This document shows, piece after piece, positions 1-8,257 of a stretch of 64,000 nt of DNA. The DNA lies in assembly GCA_900100245.1 (NCBI GenBank), contig FNEU01000009.1, positions 62,001 to 126,000 of the forward strand. Reading direction: 5' to 3'. A program made the position numbers and the translations under genes. The first letter of the stretch is position 1, and every line of letters starts with the position of its first letter. The notes under the pieces are model-generated. The model ran no database searches and had not been told where the DNA came from. It saw only the letters and a list, made by a program, of their open reading frames with translations. This DNA is from Lachnospiraceae bacterium G41. Lineage in GTDB: Bacteria > Bacillota > Clostridia > Lachnospirales > Lachnospiraceae.

Positions 1-653
1 CGCTCTTTAATACTTTCGGAGGCGGCATTCAAATCCTTGCGATGATGCTTTTCTTCCCGATTATGAGGAAATTCATCAATACGCTTAAGATGTTTTATGT
101 ATCCGTTATTTCCGCCATATTCGGATATGTTGTTTTACTTGTAATGGCACTCTCGGGAGTAAATTCGGTTTATCTTTTCTTCGTTCCCGGATTTTTCATC
201 TTCGGTGCTGTTGGTCTTTTAAACGTCCTTGTTACAGTTTTTCTTGCCAATACCGTTGATTACGGCGAGATTAAAAACAACAGAAGAGACGAATCGGTTA
301 TCTTCTCCATGCAGACCTTCGTGGTTAAGCTTGCATCAGGTATCGCAGCACTTGCTGCGGCAGTGAGCCTTTCGGTATTTAACATAAGCAAAACCGACGT
401 AAGCTTTGAGGCTGTTGACGGAAGTCTTATAACTGGTCTTAAGACAATGATAGAAAACTTACAGGCAAGCGGTGCAGTTTCGGTATCGGGCGGTTCAATC
501 ATAGGACTCAGATTTGTGATGACCGTTCTTCCGATGATAGTGCTTGTAATCGCGCTCTTTATCTTCAAGGCAAAATATAAACTGAATGATGAGAAACTTG
601 CTGAGATTACCGGCAAGATAAAAGAAAGACGCGATGCAACTTCAAAAGAATAA
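1..653 (+). CDS. GPH-family sugar:cation symporter, C-terminal part (partial)
   Basis: The reading frame is open from the left edge (first full codon at base 3), so the N-terminal part lies outside the window. About 216 residues are visible, with several long hydrophobic segments and a cytoplasmic loop DYGEIKNNRRDES followed by another membrane pair. This loop is typical of the glycoside-pentoside-hexuronide (MelB-like) symporters of the major facilitator fold, which import glycosides with Na+ or H+. The tail is short, charged and cytoplasmic (ends KERRDATSKE). It lies 63 bp upstream of a GH36 alpha-galactosidase on the same strand, so alpha-galactosides such as melibiose or raffinose are the likely substrates. 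Family is seen in the sequence; substrate is inferred from the neighbour. Confidence 0.82.
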   Translation, partial: LFNTFGGGIQILAMMLFFPIMRKFINTLKMFYVSVISAIFGYVVLLVMALSGVNSVYLFFVPGFFIFGAVGLLNVLVTVFLANTVDYGEIKNNRRDESVIFSMQTFVVKLASGIAALAAAVSLSVFNISKTDVSFEAVDGSLITGLKTMIENLQASGAVSVSGGSIIGLRFVMTVLPMIVLVIALFIFKAKYKLNDEKLAEITGKIKERRDATSKE

Positions 654-667
654 TTTAGATGAATGAT

Positions 668-698
668 GGTGCCTGGCTCACGCAGTGTGCCTGGCTCC
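668..698 (+). repeat. 31-nt mismatch-spaced hairpin, copy 1 (alpha-galactosidase leader)
   Basis: The 5' arm reads GG-T-GCC-T-GGC-T-CAC, then a GCA loop, and the 3' arm is complementary except that the spacer bases form T/T mismatches. The element ends 18 nt before the preferred start of the alpha-galactosidase and just before its ribosome binding site. Read as protein it gives the artefactual string VPGSRSVPGS, which extends the open reading frame upstream. It belongs to a seven-copy family in this window. Confidence 0.8.
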
Positions 699-716
699 GA
701 CAAAAAGGTAGAAATT

Positions 717-3149
717 ATGATACTCACAAAAGACGGCAGATTTGTACTTTCAACCAACAATACAACATATGCTTTTGACACACTTGCGACCGGTCATTTA
801 GAGCATCTTTATTACGGCGCGCGCATAGATTTTTCAGACGATCTAAAAGAGTTTGAAGTAATCAAACCAAAGCGTGAATTCGCTCCCGGAAATGTCATCT
901 CGTATGATGAAGAGCATCAGTCATTTGCGCCCGAAGATACATGCTTTGAAATATCATCATCCGGCAAGGGAGATTTGCGTTCTCCTTTTGTTGGCATAGT
1001 ACATTATGACGGCAGCAGAACAAGTGATTTTATCTACGAAAGTCATGAGATAAAAAAGGGTAAAGAAGAGAGAAAAACTCTGCCCGGTTCGTATGATGAA
1101 AACGGAGCCTGCGAGACTCTTATTATCACCCTAAAAGATAAAAGCTACGATGTAAAACTTTTATTATATTACGTGGTTTACGAAGACAAGGATGTCATTG
1201 CAAGATACGCCGATTTAATCAACGAGGGCGAGGAAGAAATAAAGCTTGAAAGGCTTTTAAGTCTTCAGCTTGATATGAATGAATCGGACTATGAGGGCAT
1301 ATTCTTTGCGGGAGCATGGGCAAGAGAAATGCAAAGCTACAGGACACGCATTTCAAATGGTATGCATGTAAGCCGAAGCAACACGGGTACGAGTTCAAGC
1401 CGCGCTAATCCGTTTTTTATGATTGCAAAAGAAGAGACCACTGAAGACATTGGTGAGTGCTTCGGATTTAATCTTATCTACAGCGGAAACCATATGGAAA
1501 TAACCGATGCGAATTCGTTTGGAAAGGTGCGTATTCAGTCGGGAATCAACGATGAGGGATTTTTATATTCTCTTAAAAAAGGCGAAATCTTCGAAGCGCC
1601 GGAAGCTGTTATGTGCTATTCGGACAAAGGATTTAATCTTTTAAGCAACCGCCTCCATGAGTTTGTAAGAGAGAATATTGTTCGCGGCGAATGGAAGAAG
1701 AAAGAACGCCCTGTGTTAATTAATAACTGGGAAGCCACATACTTTAAATTCGATGAGGATAAGCTCGTAAAAATAGCGAAAAAAGCCGCCGAGGTCGGCA
1801 TCGAATTATTCGTAATGGATGACGGATGGTTCGGCGAGAGAAACGACGATACTTCTTCATTGGGCGACTGGGAAGTTAACAAAAAGAAAATACCGGGCGG
1901 CCTTGAAGGACTGTGTAAAAAAATCAACAAACTCGGTCTTTCATTCGGACTCTGGGTTGAGCCTGAAATGGTCAATGTGAAGAGCAAGTTATACGAAGCA
2001 CATCCTGACTGGTGTCTTGCAAATCCCGATACTCCGCACTCCGAAGGCAGACATCAGAGAATGCTGGATTTAACCAAAAAAGAGGTAAGGGATTACTTAA
2101 TCGAATCACTTTCAAAGGTATTTTCATCTGCCAATATAGAGTACGTTAAATGGGACATGAACAGAATTCTGTCAGACATTTATTCACAGGGAATGCCGGC
2201 GGAATTTATGGGCGAAATTACGCATCGATATGTGCTGGGACTCTATGAAATTTTAGGAGAATTAACAAAGCGTTTTCCGAAGATTTTATTCGAAGGATGT
2301 TCTTCAGGCGGCAACAGATTCGACCTTGGAATTCTTTGTTTCTTCCCGCAGATCTGGGCATCGGACAATACAGATCCCATCTGCAGGAGCGAGATTCAGG
2401 AAGGCTTAAGTTACTGCTATCCGTTAAATACAATCGGTGCGCATGTTTCCGCATCGCCCAATCATCAGACGCTTAGAAAAACACCGATGAAAACAAGGGC
2501 TGCGATTGCTTCCTTCGGGTGCTTTGGATATGAATGTAATTTGAGTGATTTTTCCAAGGAAGAAATAGAAGAGATTAAGAAAGAAATTACGCTTTACAAG
2601 GCATACAGAAGCGTGATGCAGTTCGGAGACTTTTATCGTGGAGGAAAAGGCCCCGCAAGGCTTAATCCCTCGTCTTCAACGAGTGCATTATCCAATCCTT
2701 CGGGATGTGGCAATATAACCGAATGGACGGTAGTTTCCAAGGATAAAAACGTGGCTGTCGGAATGATGCTTAAAAAGCTTGCACTTCCGAATACTCAGAA
2801 TACAATCTATCATCCCAAGGGGCTTGAGAAAACGGCTGATTATCTTTTCGTAAACAAAGAACTTGAGTACGATATCAGAGATTTCGGAGACCTCGTAAAT
2901 ACGATTTCACCGATTCATTTAAAGCAAAATTCGCTTCTTTTAGACATTATTGCAAAGAAGATTAAACTTCCGAGTGAAAAGGAAAATTATGTGGCAAACG
3001 GCAGGCTTTTATGCACCGCAGGCGTCAGACTCTGTCAGGATTTTGCAGGTACAGGATATAACGAAAACGTCCGTTATGCGCAGGATTTTTCCACGAAAAT
3101 GTACATAATGGAGAAGATTGAGAAAAAAGACGAAGAAACGGCCGATTAG
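717..3149 (+). CDS. Alpha-galactosidase, glycoside hydrolase family 36
   Basis: An 810-residue cytoplasmic enzyme (no signal peptide) expected to hydrolyse terminal alpha-1,6-galactosides. The GH36 signatures are present: DDGWFGERNDD in the barrel, KWDMNR with the nucleophile Asp480, CSSGGNRFDLG, and SDNTD with acid/base Asp550. The N-terminal beta-sandwich, central barrel and C-terminal sandwich fit the usual family length. I place the start at ATG 717, preceded by AAAGGTAG. An in-frame ATG at 663 exists, but the stretch between is translated hairpin repeat with no ribosome binding site. It follows a GPH symporter, which supports a transport-plus-hydrolysis pair for raffinose-family sugars. 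Confidence 0.93.
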   Translation: MILTKDGRFVLSTNNTTYAFDTLATGHLEHLYYGARIDFSDDLKEFEVIKPKREFAPGNVISYDEEHQSFAPEDTCFEISSSGKGDLRSPFVGIVHYDGSRTSDFIYESHEIKKGKEERKTLPGSYDENGACETLIITLKDKSYDVKLLLYYVVYEDKDVIARYADLINEGEEEIKLERLLSLQLDMNESDYEGIFFAGAWAREMQSYRTRISNGMHVSRSNTGTSSSRANPFFMIAKEETTEDIGECFGFNLIYSGNHMEITDANSFGKVRIQSGINDEGFLYSLKKGEIFEAPEAVMCYSDKGFNLLSNRLHEFVRENIVRGEWKKKERPVLINNWEATYFKFDEDKLVKIAKKAAEVGIELFVMDDGWFGERNDDTSSLGDWEVNKKKIPGGLEGLCKKINKLGLSFGLWVEPEMVNVKSKLYEAHPDWCLANPDTPHSEGRHQRMLDLTKKEVRDYLIESLSKVFSSANIEYVKWDMNRILSDIYSQGMPAEFMGEITHRYVLGLYEILGELTKRFPKILFEGCSSGGNRFDLGILCFFPQIWASDNTDPICRSEIQEGLSYCYPLNTIGAHVSASPNHQTLRKTPMKTRAAIASFGCFGYECNLSDFSKEEIEEIKKEITLYKAYRSVMQFGDFYRGGKGPARLNPSSSTSALSNPSGCGNITEWTVVSKDKNVAVGMMLKKLALPNTQNTIYHPKGLEKTADYLFVNKELEYDIRDFGDLVNTISPIHLKQNSLLLDIIAKKIKLPSEKENYVANGRLLCTAGVRLCQDFAGTGYNENVRYAQDFSTKMYIMEKIEKKDEETAD

Positions 3150-3163
3150 GTTTGTCCGAACAC

Positions 3164-3192
3164 TTGAAAAATAAGGGAAATTTCGATAAAAT
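3164..3192 (+). promoter_or_regulatory. Sigma-A-type promoter for the thrH-like gene
   Basis: TTGAAA and TAAAAT are separated by exactly 17 nt, 35 nt upstream of the start codon. The position just after the alpha-galactosidase stop suggests an independent transcription unit. Confidence 0.65.
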
Positions 3193-3227
3193 AGCACGTG
3201 GATTAAGATTATAAGGAGACAAACCAA

Positions 3228-3836
3228 ATGGGATTAAATGTAGCATGCCTCGATCTTGAAGGTGTTTTGGTACCTGAAATATGGATTGCTTTTTCGAAGG
3301 CAAGCGGAATCGAAGAATTAAAGATTACCACAAGAGACGAGCCTGATTATGATAAGCTTATGAAATACAGACTGGCTATTCTTAAGGAGCACGGATTGGG
3401 CCTTAAGGAAATCCAGGATACTATCGAAAAAATCGATCCGCTCGACGGAGCAAAAGAGTTCCTCGACGAACTTAGAGATAATATGCAGACCATTATCATC
3501 AGTGATACTTTCGAGCAGTTTGCAAAGCCTCTTATGAAGAAACTCGGTATGCCCACACTTTTCTGCAATTCACTTATTGTCGGTGACGACGGTATGATTA
3601 CAGGCTATAAGATGAGATGTGAGAAATCCAAACTCACAACTGTAAAAGCATTGCAGAGCTGTGGCTTCGATACCATCGCAACAGGCGACAGCTTCAACGA
3701 CCTTGCAATGATTCAGGCTTCAAAAGCAGGTTTCTTATTCAGAACCACCGAGCAGATTAAGGCTGATTATCCCGAACTTCCCGCGTATGAAGAATACGCT
3801 GATTTGCTTGCTGCTTTTAATAATGCTGCGAAGTAG
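3228..3836 (+). CDS. thrH: ThrH-like phosphoserine phosphatase / homoserine phosphotransferase
   Basis: A 202-residue HAD-superfamily protein. Motif I is CLDLEGVLVPE, with nucleophile Asp9 and Glu11 in place of the usual second Asp, which is the hallmark of ThrH. Motif II is IIISDTF, and the C-terminal metal motif is GDSFND. In Pseudomonas ThrH dephosphorylates phosphoserine and can move the phosphate to homoserine, linking serine and threonine synthesis; that function is assigned here by family. The start has a good upstream site (AAGGAG). It has its own promoter. No other serine or threonine gene is nearby. Confidence 0.85.
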   Translation: MGLNVACLDLEGVLVPEIWIAFSKASGIEELKITTRDEPDYDKLMKYRLAILKEHGLGLKEIQDTIEKIDPLDGAKEFLDELRDNMQTIIISDTFEQFAKPLMKKLGMPTLFCNSLIVGDDGMITGYKMRCEKSKLTTVKALQSCGFDTIATGDSFNDLAMIQASKAGFLFRTTEQIKADYPELPAYEEYADLLAAFNNAAK

Positions 3837-3854
3837 TTTTTGAATGGATTAAAA

Positions 3855-4325
3855 ATGAACGGACCCATATACAATTTTTTTTACACCCGCACGGTTGGGG
3901 AGCTGATGTTTATACTCTGGATAGTAATGGCTTTGGCCGAGATATTTTTATCTTTGCTGAAGCTTGTAATAAACATTATCTCAAATGCTTTTATCTTAAA
4001 AAAAGCGGGTGAACAACCCTGGAAAGCTATTGTCCCGTATTATGGATTTTACACAGTTTGTGACATTTCCTGTAACAAACCTACGACAATCGTAATGACT
4101 GTAATTAAAGTCGCAGGATACTTTCTTGGATTTATTCCTTTTCTTCAGATGCTGCCATATGCAAACAAGAGGGTGCAGGCACTTGCGGTTGCAAAATCAT
4201 ATGGAAAAGACACGGTTTTTTTAATTATTTCGTGCATTTTTCCTACCATCACAAAAGCTATAGTAGCTTTCTCTTCCAAAAGCACATATACCGGAGAAAA
4301 ATTGGTTTTATTACCTGAAAATTAA
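3855..4325 (+). CDS. Small polytopic membrane protein (DUF5684-like)
   Basis: About 156 residues with roughly four hydrophobic segments. The loop KKAGEQPWKAIVPYYGFY resembles the conserved core of DUF5684 proteins, in which a Lys-Ala-Gly-Glu motif precedes a Trp-Lys-Ala-Pro stretch between two helices. Function is unknown; some relatives are attached to signal peptidase-like proteins. Start choice is uncertain: an in-frame TTG at 3840 is possible, but I prefer ATG 3855; neither has a strong ribosome binding site. The gene follows thrH by 18 bp and is closed by a terminator, so the two are probably cotranscribed. Confidence 0.6.
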   Translation: MNGPIYNFFYTRTVGELMFILWIVMALAEIFLSLLKLVINIISNAFILKKAGEQPWKAIVPYYGFYTVCDISCNKPTTIVMTVIKVAGYFLGFIPFLQMLPYANKRVQALAVAKSYGKDTVFLIISCIFPTITKAIVAFSSKSTYTGEKLVLLPEN

Positions 4326-4363
4326 TAAATCTGAATATACTTTTGACAACTAAGAATTCCCTA

Positions 4364-4390
4364 AAATAGCCCTTTTGAGGGCTATTTTTT
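4364..4390 (+). terminator. Intrinsic terminator after thrH and the DUF5684-like gene
   Basis: Ten-base-pair stem AAATAGCCCT / AGGGCTATTT with a TTTG loop, followed by a run of T. Confidence 0.85.
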
Positions 4391-4549
4391 GTTTTCAAAA
4401 ATTATTTTTCGTGATTATTCACAAACTTTATTTATTATGTGTTTTCATATTGATTTTGAAAAAATGGAATGATACGATACAAACAAGCAAGATATTTCTT
4501 TTGTCGGATTCCCGACATCGGAGTTGTTTAAACAACTTTCCCGGAAAAA

Positions 4550-4582
4550 TTCCTGCATTATAAACCAAATTATTTGCAGGAA
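4550..4582. repeat. Inverted repeat upstream of the Rpn-like nuclease gene
   Basis: TTCCTGCA (4550-4557) and TGCAGGAA (4575-4582) form perfect 8-nt arms around a 17-nt AT-rich centre. A third partial copy (ATTCCTGCGG) follows at about 4586. The same gap holds two further palindromes, GTCGG/CCGAC near 4503-4515 and GTTGTTTAAACAAC near 4523-4536. They may be regulatory or the remains of a mobile-element end. Confidence 0.5.
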
Positions 4583-4608
4583 ATGATTCCTGCGGAAAGG
4601 ATGTATTT

Positions 4609-5484
4609 ATGGGGTTAGACTCGAATGAAAAGATTCTGGCTGATCACAATGATGTTTTTGCCGATATAATGAATGTGTTTCTTTTCGGCGGAAAGCAAGT
4701 GATAAGGGAAGAACAATTGGAAAATTCCAAAGACAGAAGTCAGTATAAGGTTGATGGAAAACTTCACGAACAGGAAAGAGATGTATCCAAGTTCTATAAC
4801 GGAAAAGAAATGCGAATTGCTTTTTTGGGGATTGAACATCAGAACTATGAAGATACATATATGCCGTTAAGAGTTATTTCTTATGATGGAAGTGCTTACA
4901 GAGCACAGCTGTTAAAGGGTAATGAACAAGGCGGATATAAAAAGAAAACAAAGCCATTTCCTGTAATCACTTTAATATTATATTTTGGAACCAAACACTG
5001 GTCTCAAGGCAAATCATTGTATGAAGTAATTGATGTGCCGGAAGAAATCAAGGGATATGTAAATGACTATAAAATCAATCTTTTAGAAGTTGCATTTCTT
5101 GAAGAAGAAGATATTAATAAGTTCCAAAGTGATTTTAAAATTATAGCGGATTATTTCGTTCAAAAAAGAAAAGGGAAAGAGTATATTCCACTTGATAAAA
5201 CAATTAAACATGTAGACGAAGTGCTTAAAACACTGGAAATAATGTCAGGAGACGAAAGATATCAGACTGTTTTGGAAGAATTAAACCAAAAACAATTTGG
5301 GAAGGGAGAAATGAAAATGTGTGAGATATATGATCAGATATTAAATAAAGGAATTCAGCAGGAAAAAGCAAATACCGAAAAAGAAAGAAAGCGCGCGGAG
5401 GCAGCTCAAAAACGTGCAGAGACCGCTGAAAAAGAAAATGAAAGATTAAGAAAAATTCTTTTGGAACATAATGTTTCTTTTTGA
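4609..5484 (+). CDS. Rpn-like PD-(D/E)XK nuclease / 'transposase' family protein
   Basis: A 291-residue protein. The N-terminal two-thirds matches the Lachnospiraceae group often named PD-(D/E)XK nuclease family transposase: it opens with a NDVFADIMNVFLFGG stretch, then has YKVDGKLHEQERDV, IAFLGIEHQ (with the expected E-x-Q of the nuclease core) and a DYKINLLEVAFL block. Residues about 245-285 are highly charged and heptad-like (EKERKRAEAAQKRAETAEKE), a likely coiled coil. Rpn proteins are DNA endonucleases that promote recombination; their targets in this family are not known. It sits alone in an AT-rich islet with no transposon ends that I can recognise. Domestic or defensive roles are equally open. 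Confidence 0.72.
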   Translation: MGLDSNEKILADHNDVFADIMNVFLFGGKQVIREEQLENSKDRSQYKVDGKLHEQERDVSKFYNGKEMRIAFLGIEHQNYEDTYMPLRVISYDGSAYRAQLLKGNEQGGYKKKTKPFPVITLILYFGTKHWSQGKSLYEVIDVPEEIKGYVNDYKINLLEVAFLEEEDINKFQSDFKIIADYFVQKRKGKEYIPLDKTIKHVDEVLKTLEIMSGDERYQTVLEELNQKQFGKGEMKMCEIYDQILNKGIQQEKANTEKERKRAEAAQKRAETAEKENERLRKILLEHNVSF

Positions 5485-5541
5485 CAAACATAAAAGAAAA
5501 AAAAAAGGGAAATGAAATTGTATTTTAAGGTGAAATGATTA

Positions 5542-6072
5542 ATGAAAAAGATACTTTTAAACGTGGTGATAATAGTCTTTTTAGCAGGTCTTTTCGGGTG
5601 CAATTGGGGAAATCCTTTTGATGTTTCGGATTCTGCAGTAAAGCATAATTTCAATAAAAGTAATCTCTTATCATTAATCTCGATAACGGTAGATACAAAT
5701 AAAGTCATTTATGAATTTGATGCAAAATCAAAGATTTGTGAAACAATTGAGCAAAACAACTTTGATTGTTGTATTGAAGATGAAAATGGAATTTTAAATG
5801 ATTACAATAATTGGACATATCAAAAAAAGGGAAGTAAAGGATATTTATGCATAGAATGCGAGGATATAAATCGAATAAAAAAGGATATGAGAATATGGGA
5901 GAAATATGATTGTTATATAATTGAAGGTTTTGAAAATCCGGTTGTAACAATATTTACTTATAATGATCCTGATTGGTACAGTGTTGTGTATTCGCAAGAG
6001 TATGATTCAAAATCAAATAAATGGGGCGAAATTGAAACTGATGGTGTTAAAGATCCCAATACTGTAAATTAA
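5542..6072 (+). CDS. Orphan lipoprotein
   Basis: A 176-residue protein with a signal peptide and lipobox (LAGLFGC, Cys near residue 20), so it should be lipid-anchored on the outer face of the membrane. The mature part is polar with several Cys residues and a C-terminal WYSVVYSQEYDS stretch. I recognise no domain. Its coding sequence is markedly AT-rich compared with genes from 6.1 kb on, like the Rpn-like gene upstream, suggesting that the two arrived together. The start has a weak site (AAGGTGAAATGATTA). Confidence 0.6.
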   Translation: MKKILLNVVIIVFLAGLFGCNWGNPFDVSDSAVKHNFNKSNLLSLISITVDTNKVIYEFDAKSKICETIEQNNFDCCIEDENGILNDYNNWTYQKKGSKGYLCIECEDINRIKKDMRIWEKYDCYIIEGFENPVVTIFTYNDPDWYSVVYSQEYDSKSNKWGEIETDGVKDPNTVN

Positions 6073-6100
6073 TTGAAAATAATATATTTGATTGAAATAA

Positions 6101-6122
6101 AAAAAGGACTTTCGTCCTTTTT
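6101..6122. terminator. Bidirectional intrinsic terminator
   Basis: AAAAAGGAC / GTCCTTTTT with a four-base loop, between convergent genes (orphan lipoprotein on plus, dapL on minus). It supplies a T-run on both strands and abuts the dapL stop codon. Confidence 0.85.
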
Positions 6123-7307
6123 TTATTTGAGTAATTTATACAATCTTTTTGCAGCTTCCGTGGTATCTTCCACACTTCCGAACATTGAAAATCTGAAATA
6201 ACCTTCACCGCAGGCTCCGAAGCCTTCGCCTGGCGTTCCGACTACCTGGATTTTATTAAGCAAAAGATCAAAGAATTCCCAGCTTCCCATGCCATCGGGA
6301 CATTTCATCCAAATGTAAGGTGAGTTCTTGCCACCGCAGTACCAGATGCCGAGCTTGTCGAGAACTTCCATCAATATGCGTGCGTTGTTTTTGTAGATAT
6401 CTATATTGGCGTGAATCTGCTTCAAGCCTTCTTCGGTGAAGACTGCAGCGCCGCCTTTCTGAATGATGTATGATACGCCGTTGGTCTTTGTAGTACGGTT
6501 TCTAAGCCACATAGCGTTGAAATTCATACCATTTCGCTCGAGGTCTTTAGGAATTACGGTATAGCCGAGTCTGGTACCTGTGAAACCTGCCGTTTTGGAG
6601 AATGAGCAGATTTCTATCGCACATGTTCGTGCACCCTCGATTTCGAATATGCTGTGAGGCAGCGTATCGTCCTCTATAAAGGCTTCATATGCTGCATCGA
6701 ATAAAATGACGCTGCCGTTCTTATTGGCGAAATTTACCCACTCTGAGAGCTTCTCACGGTCAAATACAGCACCGGTAGGGTTGTTGGGTGAGCAAAGATA
6801 AATAATATCTGCTTTTGTTTCGTCACTCGGAAGAGGAACGAAGCCGTCTTCCTTGGAGGATGAGAGATGAACTATCTTTCTTCCTGCCATGATATTTGCA
6901 TCAACATATGCGGGATATGCAGGTTCAATTACAAGAGCGGAAGATGAGCGGTCAAATAAATCGAGGATATCTCCGAGTTCATCCGATGCACCGCTTGATA
7001 CGAATACTTCCTCATCGGAAAGATTCACATTACGTCTTTTATAATAATTTGCGATAGCACTTCTTAAAAAAGGAGCACCCGCTTCAGGCATATAGCCGTG
7101 GAAGTTTTCCTTGTTGCTCTGATCATCTACAGCCGAATGAAGAGCTTTGATTACTTCATCGCAAAGAGGAAGCGATACATCGCCGATACCGAGACGAAGC
7201 AGTTTTTTATCAGGATTATCTTCGAGATATTTCTTTGTTTTTAAAGAAATATTATAAAAGAGATATGAGTCTTTTAAGTCTGCATAATGCATGTTGGGTG
7301 TAATCAT
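6123..7307 (-). CDS. dapL: LL-diaminopimelate aminotransferase
   Basis: About 394 residues, a PLP-dependent class I aminotransferase. The PLP lysine motif is SFSKTAGFTGTRLGY, with SPNNPTGAVF and YPAYVDAN upstream, as in DapL. It converts tetrahydrodipicolinate directly to LL-DAP using glutamate, bypassing succinylated or acetylated intermediates, and feeds peptidoglycan and lysine synthesis. GTG at 7316 is possible, but ATG 7307 has GAAGGTG at good spacing. It is last in the long nitrogen operon, 21 bp or less after dapF, which catalyses the next step of the same pathway. Confidence 0.9.
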   Translation of the reverse strand: MITPNMHYADLKDSYLFYNISLKTKKYLEDNPDKKLLRLGIGDVSLPLCDEVIKALHSAVDDQSNKENFHGYMPEAGAPFLRSAIANYYKRRNVNLSDEEVFVSSGASDELGDILDLFDRSSSALVIEPAYPAYVDANIMAGRKIVHLSSSKEDGFVPLPSDETKADIIYLCSPNNPTGAVFDREKLSEWVNFANKNGSVILFDAAYEAFIEDDTLPHSIFEIEGARTCAIEICSFSKTAGFTGTRLGYTVIPKDLERNGMNFNAMWLRNRTTKTNGVSYIIQKGGAAVFTEEGLKQIHANIDIYKNNARILMEVLDKLGIWYCGGKNSPYIWMKCPDGMGSWEFFDLLLNKIQVVGTPGEGFGACGEGYFRFSMFGSVEDTTEAAKRLYKLLK

Positions 7308-7328
7308 TTTAATCACCTTCGTTTTCTT

Positions 7329-8222
7329 TTATTGATTTGAATATAATTTTATATCGCCTTCGTAAACAAATGTTGCAGGTCCCTGCATTGTAATTTCCTC
7401 GTCGGAGGAGATGCTGATTGTAAGCACTCCTCCGTCAAGGATGATGTGGATTGGAGTATCATAATCGCAGTATTTATTTTTGACTGCGGCAAAAGCTGAC
7501 GCACATGCACCGGTACCGCATGCCATGGTAACACCGCTGCCTCTTTCCCAAACGCGCATGCGAAGTTCATTTCTTGAAAGAACTTCCACGAATTCGACGT
7601 TTACGCCGTCGGGAAATGCTTCGTGATGTTCGATGACGGGACCGAGCGTTGTCAAAGGAGCATTTTCGGCATCTTTTACGAAGATAACCGCATGAGGATT
7701 GCCTGTTGAAACGCTCTTGCAGATAACATTTAATGAGTCGGTATTTAAATCAAAACTCTTTGAACCGAAAGGTAATTCGGTCTTCTGCAAATTCATGGAA
7801 ATGTTTGAATAGTTGTTCGCAGTGTTCGGAATATTTAAAGACAAATCGCCTTTATCCTCACCTTTTCCCATGTCAACGGAAACGCTTACAACGCTTCCTG
7901 CCATTGTTTCAAGAGTAAGATATTTAATACCCGACATGGTATCGATTTTAAGATTCGTTTTGTCGGTGTACCCTTTATCGTACACATACTTTCCGACACA
8001 TCTTACACCGTTACCGCACATCTTAGCTTCGCTTCCGTCTGCATTAAAAATACGCATCTGAAAATCAGCCTTGTCGGAAGGTGAGATGTAAATCATTCCG
8101 TCGCTGCCTGCACCGAAATGCCTGTCGGACATTCTGATTGATAATTCTTCTATATTTTCCGGTACTTCGCCGAATACGTATAAATAGTCGTTTCCGAGAC
8201 CATGCATTTTAGTAAAGTGCAT
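7329..8222 (-). CDS. dapF: Diaminopimelate epimerase
   Basis: About 297 residues. Both catalytic cysteines are visible, in AKMCGNGVRC and in MACGTGACAS, along with the N-terminal FTKMHGLGNDY. It interconverts LL- and meso-diaminopimelate in the cytoplasm. The ribosome binding site AAGGAGG fixes the start: the ATG at 8228 overlaps it too closely, while ATG 8222 lies seven bases downstream. It sits between carB and dapL in the same direction, with gaps under 40 bp. Confidence 0.93.
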   Translation of the reverse strand: MHFTKMHGLGNDYLYVFGEVPENIEELSIRMSDRHFGAGSDGMIYISPSDKADFQMRIFNADGSEAKMCGNGVRCVGKYVYDKGYTDKTNLKIDTMSGIKYLTLETMAGSVVSVSVDMGKGEDKGDLSLNIPNTANNYSNISMNLQKTELPFGSKSFDLNTDSLNVICKSVSTGNPHAVIFVKDAENAPLTTLGPVIEHHEAFPDGVNVEFVEVLSRNELRMRVWERGSGVTMACGTGACASAFAAVKNKYCDYDTPIHIILDGGVLTISISSDEEITMQGPATFVYEGDIKLYSNQ

Positions 8223-8257
8223 TTTCATTCCTCCTTTAGTATTTCCCCTAAAAACAG

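Noticed and set aside
4375-4563. 62-codon plus-strand frame
   Set aside because: It begins inside the terminator loop, has no ribosome binding site and covers the palindromic promoter region.
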